Shown: piece by piece, positions 1-8,749 of the stretch
How positions within the stretch are numbered: the stretch's first letter is position 1
How the letters are laid out: every line of letters starts with the position of its first letter
Assembly: GCA_002411015.1 (NCBI GenBank)
Contig: DHPY01000123.1
Coordinates: 1 to 33,950, forward strand
DNA: 33,950 nt
Origin: Armatimonadetes bacterium UBA5352
Lineage (GTDB): Bacteria > Armatimonadota > Zipacnadia > Zipacnadales > UBA5352
Direction of reading: 5' to 3'
Translations under genes and position numbers: made by a program
The notes under the pieces: generated by a model
What the model saw: only the letters and a program-made list of their open reading frames with translations
What the model was told of the DNA's origin: nothing
Databases searched by the model: none

Positions 1-211
1 CTCGGGCGGCCCCTCCACGGCATAGGACCCATTCGCGCCCGCGTCACGATGCGCGCAATACACGCCTGGCGTGCGACAGATACGAGCTCGAAGTTCCGTA
101 CCGCGGGCGGTGGGACCTGCGTTCGAAGGCTGATCGCGCCGCAGAAGGCCCCGCGGCGTCCTCCGGCGAAATGCCCGCCGGTATCACCGCCCCGGCTGGG
201 AGGCAATTCCG
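1..211. other. non-coding 5' flank of the sulfatase-family gene
   Basis: I see no convincing gene here; the open frames on both strands are GC-rich shadows. A small perfect stem-loop (CCGGCG at 163-168, a 7-nt loop, CGCCGG at 176-181) lies just ahead of the ribosome binding site of the next gene. It has no T-run and is of unknown meaning. No clear sigma-70 promoter is visible. Confidence 0.4.
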
Positions 212-1681
212 ATGAACGTCATCCTCATCATCACCGACACCATGCGCCGCGATCACCTCGGCCTCTACGGCTGCGAGCGCGTGCACACGCCCAACCTCGA
301 CCGGCTCGCCGAGGAGTCCTGCGTCTTCGAGAACGCATACGCCGCGAGCTTCCCGACCGTGCCGAACCGCATGGACGTCATGACCGGCCGCTTCACCTTC
401 ATCGAGGTGGGCTCGCAGCCGCTCCCGCGCGAGGCGACCGTCCTCTCCGAGGTTCTCGGGCGCGCGGGCTACACCACGATGCTCGTCGCGGACACGCCGC
501 ACATCCTCGCGAACGCCTACGGCTACGACAGCGGCTTCGCGGGCTGGGAGTGGATCCGCGGGCAGGAGAACGATCGCTGGCGGACCGCGCCCGCCCAGCC
601 CGAGCTTCCCGCGGCGCCGGAGAAGCTGCGCAACCCGGAGGTCGTCCGGCAGCACCTGCGCAACACCTGGCACCGCCGGGGCGAGGAGGACACCTTCTGC
701 GCGAGGACGATGCGCGCGGCGGGCGACTGGCTCGCGGAGAACGCCGGCCGCGACTTCTTCCTCTATGTGGACACCTTCGATCCGCACGAGCCATGGGATG
801 CGCCGCAGGAGTATGTGGATCGCTACGACCCCGGCTACGAGGGCGACCGCGTGAGCTACCCGGTCTACGGGAAGGCGAACTACCTCAGCGACCGCGAGCT
901 TGCGCACATGCGCGCGCTCTACGCGGCGGAAGTGACGCTGGTAGACGCGCAGGTGGGGCGGCTGCTCGACCGCGTGGAGGAACTTGGCCTCGCCGACGAC
1001 ACCGCGATCATCTACACCACCGACCACGGCTTCTACCATGGCGAGCACGGCTGGACGGGGAAGTCGTTCATCTGGGAGGGCGGCTACGCGGATATGCCGC
1101 TCTACTCGGAGGTGGCGCGCATTCCGCTGATGATCCGCATGCCCGGCGGGCCGCGCGGCGAGCGGCGGAGGTGCTTCGCGCAGCCGCCCGACATCATGCC
1201 GACGATCCTCGAACTGACCGGCGTGGAGGCGCCGGAGACGGTGCAGGGGATCTCGCTCGTGCCGGCGATGACCGGCGGGCGCGATCACACGAGGCCGCTG
1301 GCGATCAGCACGCCGTCGCTGTCACTGTCGCCGAGCGGCGGCCGCCCGACCACGATCGTGGAGGGTGACTGGGCGCTGGTCTACTATGGAGCGCCGGGCG
1401 GTGCGCTAATGAGCGTGCTGACGCGCAACGTGGATGACATCCCGCGGCACGCGCAGGCGCCGGCGGAGGGTGTGCCGGGGCCGGAGCTGTATGACCTCAA
1501 GCACGACCCGCAGCAGAAGTATAACGTTTACGAGGAAAACCTGGACATAGCTGTCAAGCTGCACGCGGACCACGTGCACTTCATGGAGGCGCTGGGGATG
1601 GAGGAGCGGTATCTCGACCAGCGCCGCCAGCTCCAGCCGGACACGATCCTGGGCGGGCTCTTTGATCAGCATCTGGGGTAG
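212..1681 (+). CDS. sulfatase / alkaline-phosphatase superfamily hydrolase with Thr at the nucleophile position
   Basis: 489 aa. The N-terminus has the family's metal-binding strand and layout (VILIITDTMRRDHLGLYG, then HTPNLDRLA), and residues 237-257 give the second metal site (TTDHGFYHGEHGWTGK). The C-terminus ends in the family-typical pattern (LYDLKHDPQQKYNVY). Sulfatases carry C/S-x-P-x-R followed by a TGR; here the stretch is T49-V-P-N-R53...TGR60. The residue normally converted to formylglycine is therefore Thr. Threonine is the nucleophile in other branches of the superfamily (nucleotide pyrophosphatase/phosphodiesterase type), so a phosphoester or phosphonate substrate is possible. 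No signal peptide is obvious, which suggests a cytoplasmic enzyme. The ATG at 212 is preceded by GGGAGG (198-203). The gene converges on the SNF2 gene with 12 nt between stops. Superfamily assignment is secure; the substrate is unknown. Confidence 0.85.
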   Translation: MNVILIITDTMRRDHLGLYGCERVHTPNLDRLAEESCVFENAYAASFPTVPNRMDVMTGRFTFIEVGSQPLPREATVLSEVLGRAGYTTMLVADTPHILANAYGYDSGFAGWEWIRGQENDRWRTAPAQPELPAAPEKLRNPEVVRQHLRNTWHRRGEEDTFCARTMRAAGDWLAENAGRDFFLYVDTFDPHEPWDAPQEYVDRYDPGYEGDRVSYPVYGKANYLSDRELAHMRALYAAEVTLVDAQVGRLLDRVEELGLADDTAIIYTTDHGFYHGEHGWTGKSFIWEGGYADMPLYSEVARIPLMIRMPGGPRGERRRCFAQPPDIMPTILELTGVEAPETVQGISLVPAMTGGRDHTRPLAISTPSLSLSPSGGRPTTIVEGDWALVYYGAPGGALMSVLTRNVDDIPRHAQAPAEGVPGPELYDLKHDPQQKYNVYEENLDIAVKLHADHVHFMEALGMEERYLDQRRQLQPDTILGGLFDQHLG

Positions 1682-1693
1682 GGGAGGGGGGAC

Positions 1694-3610
1694 CTACTTG
1701 GTCTTGCGCTTCGCAATCTCGGCGAGTTCTGGTTCCAGTCCGACCACCTCGAACATCTCTTCCGTAGTCAGACGCTCAAGGCCATCCTCGTAATCTGCTT
1801 CAACGATGTCATCAATGATCCGCTGCTTGCGCTGCTGGATTTGATGTATCCGCTCCTCGATAGTACCTTCACACATGAGGCGCTCGATCATCAAGGCCTT
1901 GCGTTGGCCGATGCGATGCGCCCTGTCCTCTGCCTGACGCTCAGCGGCGGGCGTCCACCACCTGTCGTAGTGGAAAACCCACGATGCTGCCTGTAAGTTT
2001 AGGCCGACGCCGCCTGCTTTCAGCGACACGAGCATGAGCCGGTGGGACGGGTCCTCAGTGAATGCCTGCAAAGCGCCATCTTTGCGCGCCGTCGATATGC
2101 GCCCATCGTAGATCACGGGCGCGAAGGCCGCGAGCTCCGCGCGAAGGAATTCTAGCGTTTCCGTGAACTGAGAGAAGACAAGCGCCTTCTCTCCGGCTTC
2201 GGCGATGTCTTCAACTCCTTCCCTCAAATAATCCAGCTTGCAGCTCTGCCCAGTCCGCTGATCGAAGTTGCATATTTGCTTCAGCCTGGTAATGAGTGCC
2301 AATACGTGGGTGATCGAGATCTGGTGTCCGAGCTCCCGCAAGTAGGCGACCCCTTCGGTTCGTGCTCGCTCGTATGCCAATGCCTGAGCGGGGCTCAATG
2401 AGAGCCACCGATCAGCGATCCGCTTGGGCGGCAGTTCGTCCAGAACCTCTTGCTTTCGGCGCCGCAGGAAGTAGGGCTCGATCACATCACGCAACTCATC
2501 ATCGGGTACGTAGTGCAGGTTGAGCTTCGGATGCACAAACCCGAAGATCGAGCGCATATCGTCTGCGGAGTTCTCGATCGGTGTGCCCGTGAGGCACCAG
2601 CTGCTCCTGCGAAGTAGAGCCCTCGAGGTGCGGGAGGTCTTCGTTTCGGAGTTCTTGATCCGCTGAGCTTCATCAAGAACCACGACATCAAACACGCGGT
2701 TATCGCAGTAGCCGTAGTCGTGGTCGTTGATCAACGAACGATAGTTCGTGATGAGAACATGACACGGATAGCCCCAGCACCATTTCCGATCCTCAGCGCT
2801 GCCCTGCACGAGTTCACAGACTACTTCGGGCGCCCACCTCTTGAACTCGGCCAGCCAGTTGGTCTTGATGCTTGCCGGGCATACGACCAGTGCCCTCCGT
2901 ATCCATCCAGCCTTCAGCAATATGCGGATGGCCGCAATGGCCTGAATAGTCTTGCCCAGGCCCATGTCGTCGGCCAGCAGAGCGTGCCGGCGCTGAATCA
3001 GAAACCTCACACCGTCCATCTGAAATGGATAGAGGTCTGCGGGCCAATCAAAGGCGAGCCCGACTAAGTCCTGTGCGGGGGGCAGTAACAGGGCGTACAG
3101 CTCTTCGGACAGATACGGTTCTGGCTTGGGTTCGGCCGTGAGTGGTCTGCGGGTCCGGGCCGACAGATCCATCCTCTCCGTGTCTGTGTCGCCGTCCGAA
3201 CCTGACTGAGACACCAGTGTCTTTCCGTGCACTGGTGGGCATGCGAGTGCCGGCAAAACAAGAGTTTGACCCACGATCAGGTCTACAGCTCCCCTGCGAG
3301 AGCACAAGGGGAGGGCGATGGGGGCGCCTACGGGCGTTATCGCAGGGATGGGGATGGGCTGCAGTGTATCACTCCAAGTTTCGGGCACCGGTGGTGCGAC
3401 GGCCGCCCCTCCCGTCGATGTTGAGGGAACCGGCAGTGGCTGTTGGATGTCCCTCGATACAGCGGGCTTTGGCAGTTCATGCAACCGGGGGATGTGCACC
3501 TTCTGCACGGGTGGGTAGACTGACGGCATTCCGAGTTGCTGCACCTGGACGGCGGCGCGGCGGGCACCCGCGCTTCCGAACGATCTCCAGAGCAGTTCCC
3601 GGACGCTCAT
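1694..3610 (-). CDS. SNF2/RapA-family DEAD-box-like helicase/ATPase
   Basis: 638 aa. The two RecA-like lobes are complete: motif I DMGLGKT (215-221), motif II DEAQ (313-316), motif III TGTPIEN (341-347), then in lobe 2 the ALVFSQF strand, the GGVGLNLQAA motif and the closing QAEDRAHRIGQ motif. These are diagnostic of Swi2/Snf2 ATP-dependent DNA translocases, which remodel protein-DNA or RNA-polymerase complexes. Residues 1-165 are a proline-rich, low-complexity tail without a recognised domain; no SWIM zinc finger is seen. The start ATG at 3610 lies 9 nt downstream of the stop of the partner gene, so the two form an operon. By eye the GC content and third-position GC are lower than in the neighbouring metabolic genes, which may reflect transfer or low expression. 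Biological role unknown. Confidence 0.9.
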   Translation of the reverse strand: MSVRELLWRSFGSAGARRAAVQVQQLGMPSVYPPVQKVHIPRLHELPKPAVSRDIQQPLPVPSTSTGGAAVAPPVPETWSDTLQPIPIPAITPVGAPIALPLCSRRGAVDLIVGQTLVLPALACPPVHGKTLVSQSGSDGDTDTERMDLSARTRRPLTAEPKPEPYLSEELYALLLPPAQDLVGLAFDWPADLYPFQMDGVRFLIQRRHALLADDMGLGKTIQAIAAIRILLKAGWIRRALVVCPASIKTNWLAEFKRWAPEVVCELVQGSAEDRKWCWGYPCHVLITNYRSLINDHDYGYCDNRVFDVVVLDEAQRIKNSETKTSRTSRALLRRSSWCLTGTPIENSADDMRSIFGFVHPKLNLHYVPDDELRDVIEPYFLRRRKQEVLDELPPKRIADRWLSLSPAQALAYERARTEGVAYLRELGHQISITHVLALITRLKQICNFDQRTGQSCKLDYLREGVEDIAEAGEKALVFSQFTETLEFLRAELAAFAPVIYDGRISTARKDGALQAFTEDPSHRLMLVSLKAGGVGLNLQAASWVFHYDRWWTPAAERQAEDRAHRIGQRKALMIERLMCEGTIEERIHQIQQRKQRIIDDIVEADYEDGLERLTTEEMFEVVGLEPELAEIAKRKTK

Positions 3611-3619
3611 CTTTTCAGT

Positions 3620-4183
3620 CTATCTTCCCTTGGGCTGTCTTTCAAGGGCCTCGAGGACCGCCGACACTCGGCTGAATGGCTCGTAGACATCCATTCTGGC
3701 GGCGCACACATCAAGGATGGTCCGACATTCCGCTGTGCGGGCTGGCTCGTTCCCTCTGAGCGACACCGACACTCGTGTGCCCTGTGGCGTACTCAGACTG
3801 AAAGTCGAGGACTCCTCTTCGTCTAGGCCGACCTGAACCACGTCACCGTCATCATCCAGTCGCGCGAGATGCGCCACGTGAACAGGCAACTCGTCTTGAA
3901 TAAGCAGAAGCTGATCGTCGTCAACAAGCACGATCTTGGGGCGGAGGCTCAAGTGGTCGAAGAGGTTGCGCCCAATGAGCTGAGTGAACATGTACTTGCG
4001 AAAGCTGTCCCCGTAGAGAATCGACTGGACGGTGCTGGGGCGGATTGGCTCTGTGCACCGAAACTCCTGCGGGAAACCGTCTTCGTTCACTACGAGCAGT
4101 CCGCCGGTGTAGGACTGCCCATCGGCCATCCGATGCCAACCGAGGTATCCTATAGCAGTCTCGATCACATTCGGATCTGTCAT
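3620..4183 (-). CDS. unknown protein, co-transcribed partner of the SNF2 helicase
   Basis: 187 aa from the ATG at 4183; the frame stays open to an ATG at 4348, which would add 55 residues of unconvincing composition. I prefer the shorter start because the clearly protein-like sequence begins at MTDPNVIETAIGYLGWHR. The ribosome binding site is weak in either case. The protein looks soluble and mixed alpha/beta. Its N-terminal half has a recognisable pattern (GYLGW, GGLLVVNEDGFPQEFRCTEP, LYGDSFRKYM) that I associate from memory with conserved proteins of unknown function encoded near SNF2 helicases. There is no catalytic motif. The C-terminal third is acidic (DDDGD, DEEESS). Function not assigned; the tight spacing to the helicase suggests joint action. 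Confidence 0.7.
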   Translation of the reverse strand: MTDPNVIETAIGYLGWHRMADGQSYTGGLLVVNEDGFPQEFRCTEPIRPSTVQSILYGDSFRKYMFTQLIGRNLFDHLSLRPKIVLVDDDQLLLIQDELPVHVAHLARLDDDGDVVQVGLDEEESSTFSLSTPQGTRVSVSLRGNEPARTAECRTILDVCAARMDVYEPFSRVSAVLEALERQPKGR

Positions 4184-4362
4184 GAGTCCGTCACGCCCTG
4201 AGAGGTCCGTGGAAGTCCACGCGATTGCGCGCCTGCCTCCGCTGTGTTCCGCCCCGTAGCCCGCGGAACCTCCTTGGCGTGCATGCGAGCCCTGCGGCAA
4301 TACTGACCCATCGGTCCCCCTCCGCTCCATACGACTGGGCAACGACATAGTTGCCGGGCTGG

Positions 4363-6321
4363 CTACTCCCGCACCCAGACCGGGCGCGTTGGCGTGTAGG
4401 TCAGCTCGCGGGCGGTGAGGCCGTAGGCCGGAATCGCGTGGCTGTCGGCATTCGCCTCGCGGAAGGCGCGCAGTGCGGCGACGGCCTCCGCCAGGCGCGC
4501 CTCAGTAGCGGCCGGGTCGCCCGCCTCAAGAAGCTGCATCTCGCGGATCGCCGCCGCCATCAGCCGCGTGTGATCGAAGCCGATGCGCAGGAACGCCACG
4601 CGCGCAGCCTCAGTCTCAGTGCCCTCGGCGGCCGCTTCAGCCTGCTCGAGAAGCTGCTCGCCCGCGGCCAGCACCTCGTCGGTGTAGAGGTGCGGCACGA
4701 GCAGGATGAAGTCGCGGAACCAGCTTCCCCAGGTGAGGCTGTGCGTGCCGCCGGCGAGCTCCATCAGCAGATCCGGACCGTCCTCGGTCACGGCCTCCCA
4801 GTAGTCGAAGTAGGCGCCGACCTCCTCCTTCGCCGGGCCGAAGGCGCCGTAGAACTCCTGCACAAGCTCCTCCACGTCGGCCTCGGGCCGCGAGTGAAGC
4901 TCGGCGAGCACGTAGAAGTTCAGACCCTGCGTGGCCCATGCCCCGCCGAGAGAGTCGAAGTCGGTGCCGACCATGTTGTGCTCGTAGAAGTACTTGAAGT
5001 CCTCGCCCAGTGCGCGCGCGAAGACGTAGGGCGCGCCGTGGCCGCAGTGCAGCAGGTTCGGCCGCCAGTGCATCCCCGCGCCCGCGGCCGACCAGCTCCC
5101 CCACTCGTCGCGCAGGTGATCCTCATGCGGGTAGAAGCCCTCGCCGCCCACGTAGCCGATGAGCACCGCGGGGTGCACGGTGCTGTGCATCGGCGGCTTG
5201 CGATAGCTGCGATAGGCGTAGCCGGTGACTCGCGCCTCCGGGTCCACCGCGACCACGCGCTCCGCGAGGTCTGTCCAGAAGCGGGCGTAGCGGTCGCTGA
5301 GGATCGCCTCGGGGCCGGAGTGGATCTGCGCGGGCGTCATCTCCGCCATCTCCGGCGCGTCCCAGGCGCGGCAGTTCTCACAGGTGCAGAATCCGCGGCT
5401 GTCGTTGGGGCAGGCGCGCAGCACCTTGTTCGCCTCAGGGTCCTCCTGCCACGCCTGATACCACTCGCTGAAGATCGCGTCGCGAAGCTCGGGGTTGCTC
5501 ACGCAGAGCTTCGTGCCGGTACCACCGGTGGTGGGCCGCTGGCCGTCCGGTCGCATCGCGAACCACTCGGGATGAGCCTCGCCGTAGCGCTCCCACCAGG
5601 TGGTGAATGAGTGGCCGAAGGAGATGTTCGACGGGCGGTTCATCCGCTCGCGGCCGAGCCACACGTCGGTCTCGCCGCCGAGTTTCGCGTACGCTTCAGG
5701 CGCGATCTGCATCCCGATCTCGTCAAGCTTCTCCTGCCGCGAGCCGAGGCCGGACTCGCCGTGGCCATTGCGCAGCGAGCGGTTGACGACGAGCGAGGTC
5801 TCCCATGTCCAGCGGCCCTCGGCGACTTCGAGCGTCGCACGGGGCGTGAAGACCTCGCCGAGTTCGCCGGGCCAGATGCAGCGGACGCCGAAGACCCGGC
5901 CGACCAACTCCATCACCGCGTAGTAGGTGCCGCGCCAGGTGACGGAGTCCACCGGCGGCTCATCACGGCCGAGCAGCGCGACGTAGGTGTCCGTCGCGAC
6001 CACCAGCGCGCCCTCCGGGCCGAGGGCGGAGACGTCCAGCCCGCGCTCCTCGGTGAAGGGACTCGCGCCCACCGCGACCACCGCGCCCTCGCCATCCCAG
6101 TCGGCATGCGAGACGGTCGGCAACTCAGCACCGGTGATGCGCTCGACCCAGTAGTTCAGCTCACGCACCGCCAGCTCCGTCGCGGCGTTCGGCTCATCAG
6201 CGACCAGTACCACTGCCTGCGGAGCGCCATCCGCGACGAGTGTGACTGCATGGCCGGCGGCCTGGCATCCCACGATGATTGCGCCGCTCAGCAGCAGCCC
6301 TGCTACGAGTCTGCTCATCAT
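4363..6321 (-). CDS. DUF4838-type secreted carbohydrate-active lipoprotein
   Basis: 652 aa from the ATG at 6321, preceded on the minus strand by GGGAGG with good spacing; the frame extends further upstream only as a shadow over the purH leader. Residues 1-18 form a signal peptide ending in a lipobox-like IVGC (Cys19), so surface anchoring is likely. Next comes an alpha-glucuronidase-like N-terminal domain (VTLVADGAPQAVVLVADEPN, AVRELNYWVERITGAELP). The central DUF4838 region contains ACPNDSRGFCTCENCRAW, a family hallmark with clustered cysteines, followed by barrel-like aromatic segments (YAYRSYRKPPMH, MVGTDFDSLGG). These proteins are typical of polysaccharide-degrading soil and aquatic bacteria; no substrate is established. 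The partial minus-strand gene at the window end is also glycosidase-like. The gene is divergent from purH. Confidence 0.8.
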   Translation of the reverse strand: MMSRLVAGLLLSGAIIVGCQAAGHAVTLVADGAPQAVVLVADEPNAATELAVRELNYWVERITGAELPTVSHADWDGEGAVVAVGASPFTEERGLDVSALGPEGALVVATDTYVALLGRDEPPVDSVTWRGTYYAVMELVGRVFGVRCIWPGELGEVFTPRATLEVAEGRWTWETSLVVNRSLRNGHGESGLGSRQEKLDEIGMQIAPEAYAKLGGETDVWLGRERMNRPSNISFGHSFTTWWERYGEAHPEWFAMRPDGQRPTTGGTGTKLCVSNPELRDAIFSEWYQAWQEDPEANKVLRACPNDSRGFCTCENCRAWDAPEMAEMTPAQIHSGPEAILSDRYARFWTDLAERVVAVDPEARVTGYAYRSYRKPPMHSTVHPAVLIGYVGGEGFYPHEDHLRDEWGSWSAAGAGMHWRPNLLHCGHGAPYVFARALGEDFKYFYEHNMVGTDFDSLGGAWATQGLNFYVLAELHSRPEADVEELVQEFYGAFGPAKEEVGAYFDYWEAVTEDGPDLLMELAGGTHSLTWGSWFRDFILLVPHLYTDEVLAAGEQLLEQAEAAAEGTETEAARVAFLRIGFDHTRLMAAAIREMQLLEAGDPAATEARLAEAVAALRAFREANADSHAIPAYGLTARELTYTPTRPVWVRE

Positions 6322-6398
6322 TCGCAACCTCCCGATCAGTGCCTGAATCCGCAGGTCATTTCGCCCACCCGGCAGGCCCGGCCTCCCCGACGGCGACT

Positions 6399-6428
6399 TT
6401 GACAGAGGCCCCCTCCGACGCGTATAAT
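6399..6428 (+). promoter_or_regulatory. consensus sigma-70 promoter of purH
   Basis: TTGACA at 6399-6404 and TATAAT at 6423-6428 are both perfect consensus hexamers, separated by 18 nt. Transcription would start near 6435 and give a leader of about 90 nt ahead of purH. It lies in the divergent gap between the DUF4838 gene and purH. Confidence 0.85.
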
Positions 6429-6468
6429 CAGCCCATGCGGCGGGGCAACCTCTCCGCTTGACATCCGA

Positions 6469-6495
6469 GCCGCGCGGGGAAGCGTCCGCTGCGGC
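6469..6495 (+). promoter_or_regulatory. stem-loop in the purH leader
   Basis: GCCGC-GCGG (6469-6477) pairs with CCGC-T-GCGGC (6486-6495), forming a 9-bp stem with one bulged T and an 8-nt loop. It sits between the promoter and the ribosome binding site (GAGGGAGG, 6511-6518). No T-run follows, so it is not a terminator. No known purine riboswitch core is recognised; function unknown. Confidence 0.4.
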
Positions 6496-6526
6496 CATTC
6501 TTCGTGTTTTGAGGGAGGATGCACCC

Positions 6527-8164
6527 GTGGCCCGCATCACCCGAGCCCTCGTCAGTGTCTCCGACAAGTCCGGCATAGTCGACTTCTGCGAAGCCCTGAC
6601 CGGGATGGGCGTCCAGATACTCTCCACCGGCGGCACCATGCGCGCGCTGAAGGACGCAGGCGTGCCCGTGACCGCCGTAGACGAATACACCGGTTTCCCC
6701 GAGATGATGGACGGGCGGGTTAAGACCCTCCATCCGAAGATCCACGGGGGGCTGCTGGCCCTGCGCGACAATGAGGAGCACATGGCCCAGGCGGCGGCGA
6801 ACGATGTCGAGATGATCGACATGGTGGTCGTCAACCTCTACCCGTTCGAGCAGACGATCGCGAAAGAGGGCGTGAGCCTCGAGGAGGCCGTCGAGCAGAT
6901 TGACATCGGCGGGCCCTCGATGGTTCGTTCGGCCTCGAAGAACTTCCGCGATGTCACCATCGTGCCAGACCCGAGCTTCTACGGCCGCGTACTCGAGGAG
7001 CTCCGCGCGAACGATGGCGAGACCACGCTGCAGACCCGTAAGCAGCTTGCGCTGGCGGCCTTCGAGATGACCTGCCGCTACGACGCCGCGATCTCAAGCT
7101 ACCTGCGCGGGCAGTTCATGCCGGAGGAAGCGGGCTTCCCGACAGTCCTCGCGCCGAAGCTGCGGAAGATCGCCGACCTGCGCTACGGGGAGAACCCGCA
7201 CCAGAGCGCGGCGCTCTACCAGGACCTCGGCGCGAATGAGCCGGGTGTGGCGGGCGCGGTGCAGCTCCACGGCAAGGAGCTTTCGTTCAACAACTACCTC
7301 GACCTGACCGCGGCGCTCGAGTCCGCGCGGGACTTCGAGGAGCCGACGGCGATCATCATCAAGCACCTCAACCCGTGCGGAGCGGCGTCAGCGACGACGC
7401 TGGCCGAGGCATTCGAGGACGCCTACACCGCCGATCCGGTCTCCGCGTTCGGCTCGGTGCTGGGCTTCAATCGGACGATTGACGCGGAGACCGCGCACGA
7501 GATATTCAACAGCGACTGGCTCGAGGATGTCGTCAAGCCGCGCTTCTATGGGGAATCGGGGAAGACGGACGTGACGATCATCGGCGCTTTCGTCGAGGCG
7601 ATCATCGCGCCCGGATACGATAGCGACGCGCTGGAGATCCTCAAGGGCAAGTCGAAGAACATGCGGATCATGCTGCTGAAGGACTTCGCGCCGGCGAGCC
7701 GCACGAGGGACCTCGACATGCGCGCGATCCCGGGCGGGATGCTCGTGCAGGAGCGCGACTACTCAGCGGTCATGCCGGCGGACTGGGAGATCGTGACCGA
7801 GGCGAAGCCCACGGACGAGCAGATCCGCTCGATGGTCTTCGCGGACCGGATCGCGAAGCACGTGAAGTCGAACGCGATCGTGCTGGTGCAGGGGACGACG
7901 CTGGTGGGCTGTGGCGCGGGGCAGATGAGCCGGGTCGACAGTGCGATCATCGCCGCGCGCAAAGCGGGCGACCGGGCCTTCGGCGCGGTGCTGGCATCGG
8001 ACGCGATGTTCCCGGCGCGCGACGGCCTTGACGAGGCCGCGGGCACGGGCTGTTCGGCGATCATCCAGCCAGGTGGCTCCCGCCGCGATGCGGAGGTCAT
8101 CGAGGCGGCGAACGAGCACGGCATCCCGATGGTGATGACCGGCATGCGGCACTTCTGGCATTGA
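6527..8164 (+). CDS. purH: bifunctional AICAR transformylase / IMP cyclohydrolase
   Basis: 545 aa from the GTG at 6527, which has GGGAGG (6513-6518) at proper spacing; an upstream TTG in the same frame lacks this. It performs the last two steps of IMP synthesis: formyl transfer from 10-formyl-THF to AICAR, then ring closure. The N-terminal MGS-like cyclohydrolase domain is clear (ALVSVSDKSGIVDF, GGTMRALKDAG, MMDGRVKTLHPKIHGG, NLYPFEQT, IDIGGPSMVRSASKN). The C-terminal transformylase domain carries LRYGENPHQSAALY, IIKHLNPCGAAS, VGCGAGQMSRVDSA and the end motif MTGMRHFWH. Folate-dependent neighbours glyA and folC fit the pathway context. Confidence 0.97.
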   Translation: MARITRALVSVSDKSGIVDFCEALTGMGVQILSTGGTMRALKDAGVPVTAVDEYTGFPEMMDGRVKTLHPKIHGGLLALRDNEEHMAQAAANDVEMIDMVVVNLYPFEQTIAKEGVSLEEAVEQIDIGGPSMVRSASKNFRDVTIVPDPSFYGRVLEELRANDGETTLQTRKQLALAAFEMTCRYDAAISSYLRGQFMPEEAGFPTVLAPKLRKIADLRYGENPHQSAALYQDLGANEPGVAGAVQLHGKELSFNNYLDLTAALESARDFEEPTAIIIKHLNPCGAASATTLAEAFEDAYTADPVSAFGSVLGFNRTIDAETAHEIFNSDWLEDVVKPRFYGESGKTDVTIIGAFVEAIIAPGYDSDALEILKGKSKNMRIMLLKDFAPASRTRDLDMRAIPGGMLVQERDYSAVMPADWEIVTEAKPTDEQIRSMVFADRIAKHVKSNAIVLVQGTTLVGCGAGQMSRVDSAIIAARKAGDRAFGAVLASDAMFPARDGLDEAAGTGCSAIIQPGGSRRDAEVIEAANEHGIPMVMTGMRHFWH

Positions 8165-8228
8165 GGGGACCGGGCGGTGGCTGGGCTGGTCGATATCGCA
8201 CTACGTATGCCAGTGAGTGGGGGACCAG

Positions 8229-8744
8229 ATGGATCGCGGCGCAGAGATGAGATACGATGGTCAGAGTGAACTCCGCAGGGCCGGCATCAAGCGCCTGCAC
8301 GATGCTCAGGAGTTGCTCGAGAACCCGACCCTCGATCCGGCGAGTTCAGACGCCTCGACCAGGCATCTCTGCGGGGCGTGCTATCTGGCGGGCTATGCCG
8401 TTGAGTGCGTTTTGAAGGTCTACATCATGCTGGTTCTGGATGCTCGTGCGGGCATGCGAATCGCACGATGGTCGCAGGTGGTTGATCACTTCGGAGGCAG
8501 AGGCAAGTTGCGCGGCGCCGGCTCCCACAACCTCGTGCGGCTCATGCAGCTCTCAGGTCTCGGTCCAAGGCTGTTCAGCGATGGTAGTCTTCTGAGCAGC
8601 TGGAACCGGTGCAGCATCTGGTCGCACGATTGGCGCTACCTGGACCATATGTCCATCACACCACAGGCAGCACGCGATTTCGTCGATGCCTGCGCCACGG
8701 TCTATGATTGGATACGCCAGCAGTTGCCGCAGAGTGAGGGGTGA
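8229..8744 (+). CDS. HEPN-domain protein
   Basis: 171 aa from the ATG at 8229 (GGGGGA just upstream); the GTG at 8217 and ATG at 8247 are alternatives. The N-terminal helix (LRRAGIKRLHDAQELLEN) followed by the hydrophobic helix CGACYLAGYAVECVLKVYI is the signature of HEPN-fold proteins of the COG1895 type. The C-terminal IWSHDWRYLDH resembles the conserved W-x-x-x-x-RY segment of this group. HEPN proteins often act as RNases in toxin-antitoxin or defence modules; a strict R-x4-6-H motif is not clearly present, so RNase activity is not claimed. The next gene's start region overlaps the stop, so the two are co-translated. By eye the codon use is less GC-rich than in purH and glyA, which suggests an inserted cassette. 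Confidence 0.65.
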   Translation: MDRGAEMRYDGQSELRRAGIKRLHDAQELLENPTLDPASSDASTRHLCGACYLAGYAVECVLKVYIMLVLDARAGMRIARWSQVVDHFGGRGKLRGAGSHNLVRLMQLSGLGPRLFSDGSLLSSWNRCSIWSHDWRYLDHMSITPQAARDFVDACATVYDWIRQQLPQSEG

Positions 8745-8749
8745 GTGAC

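Noticed and set aside
4184..4348. Longer N-terminus (55 residues) of the SNF2 partner protein
   Set aside because: Composition is unlike the rest of the protein and no better ribosome binding site supports the ATG at 4348.
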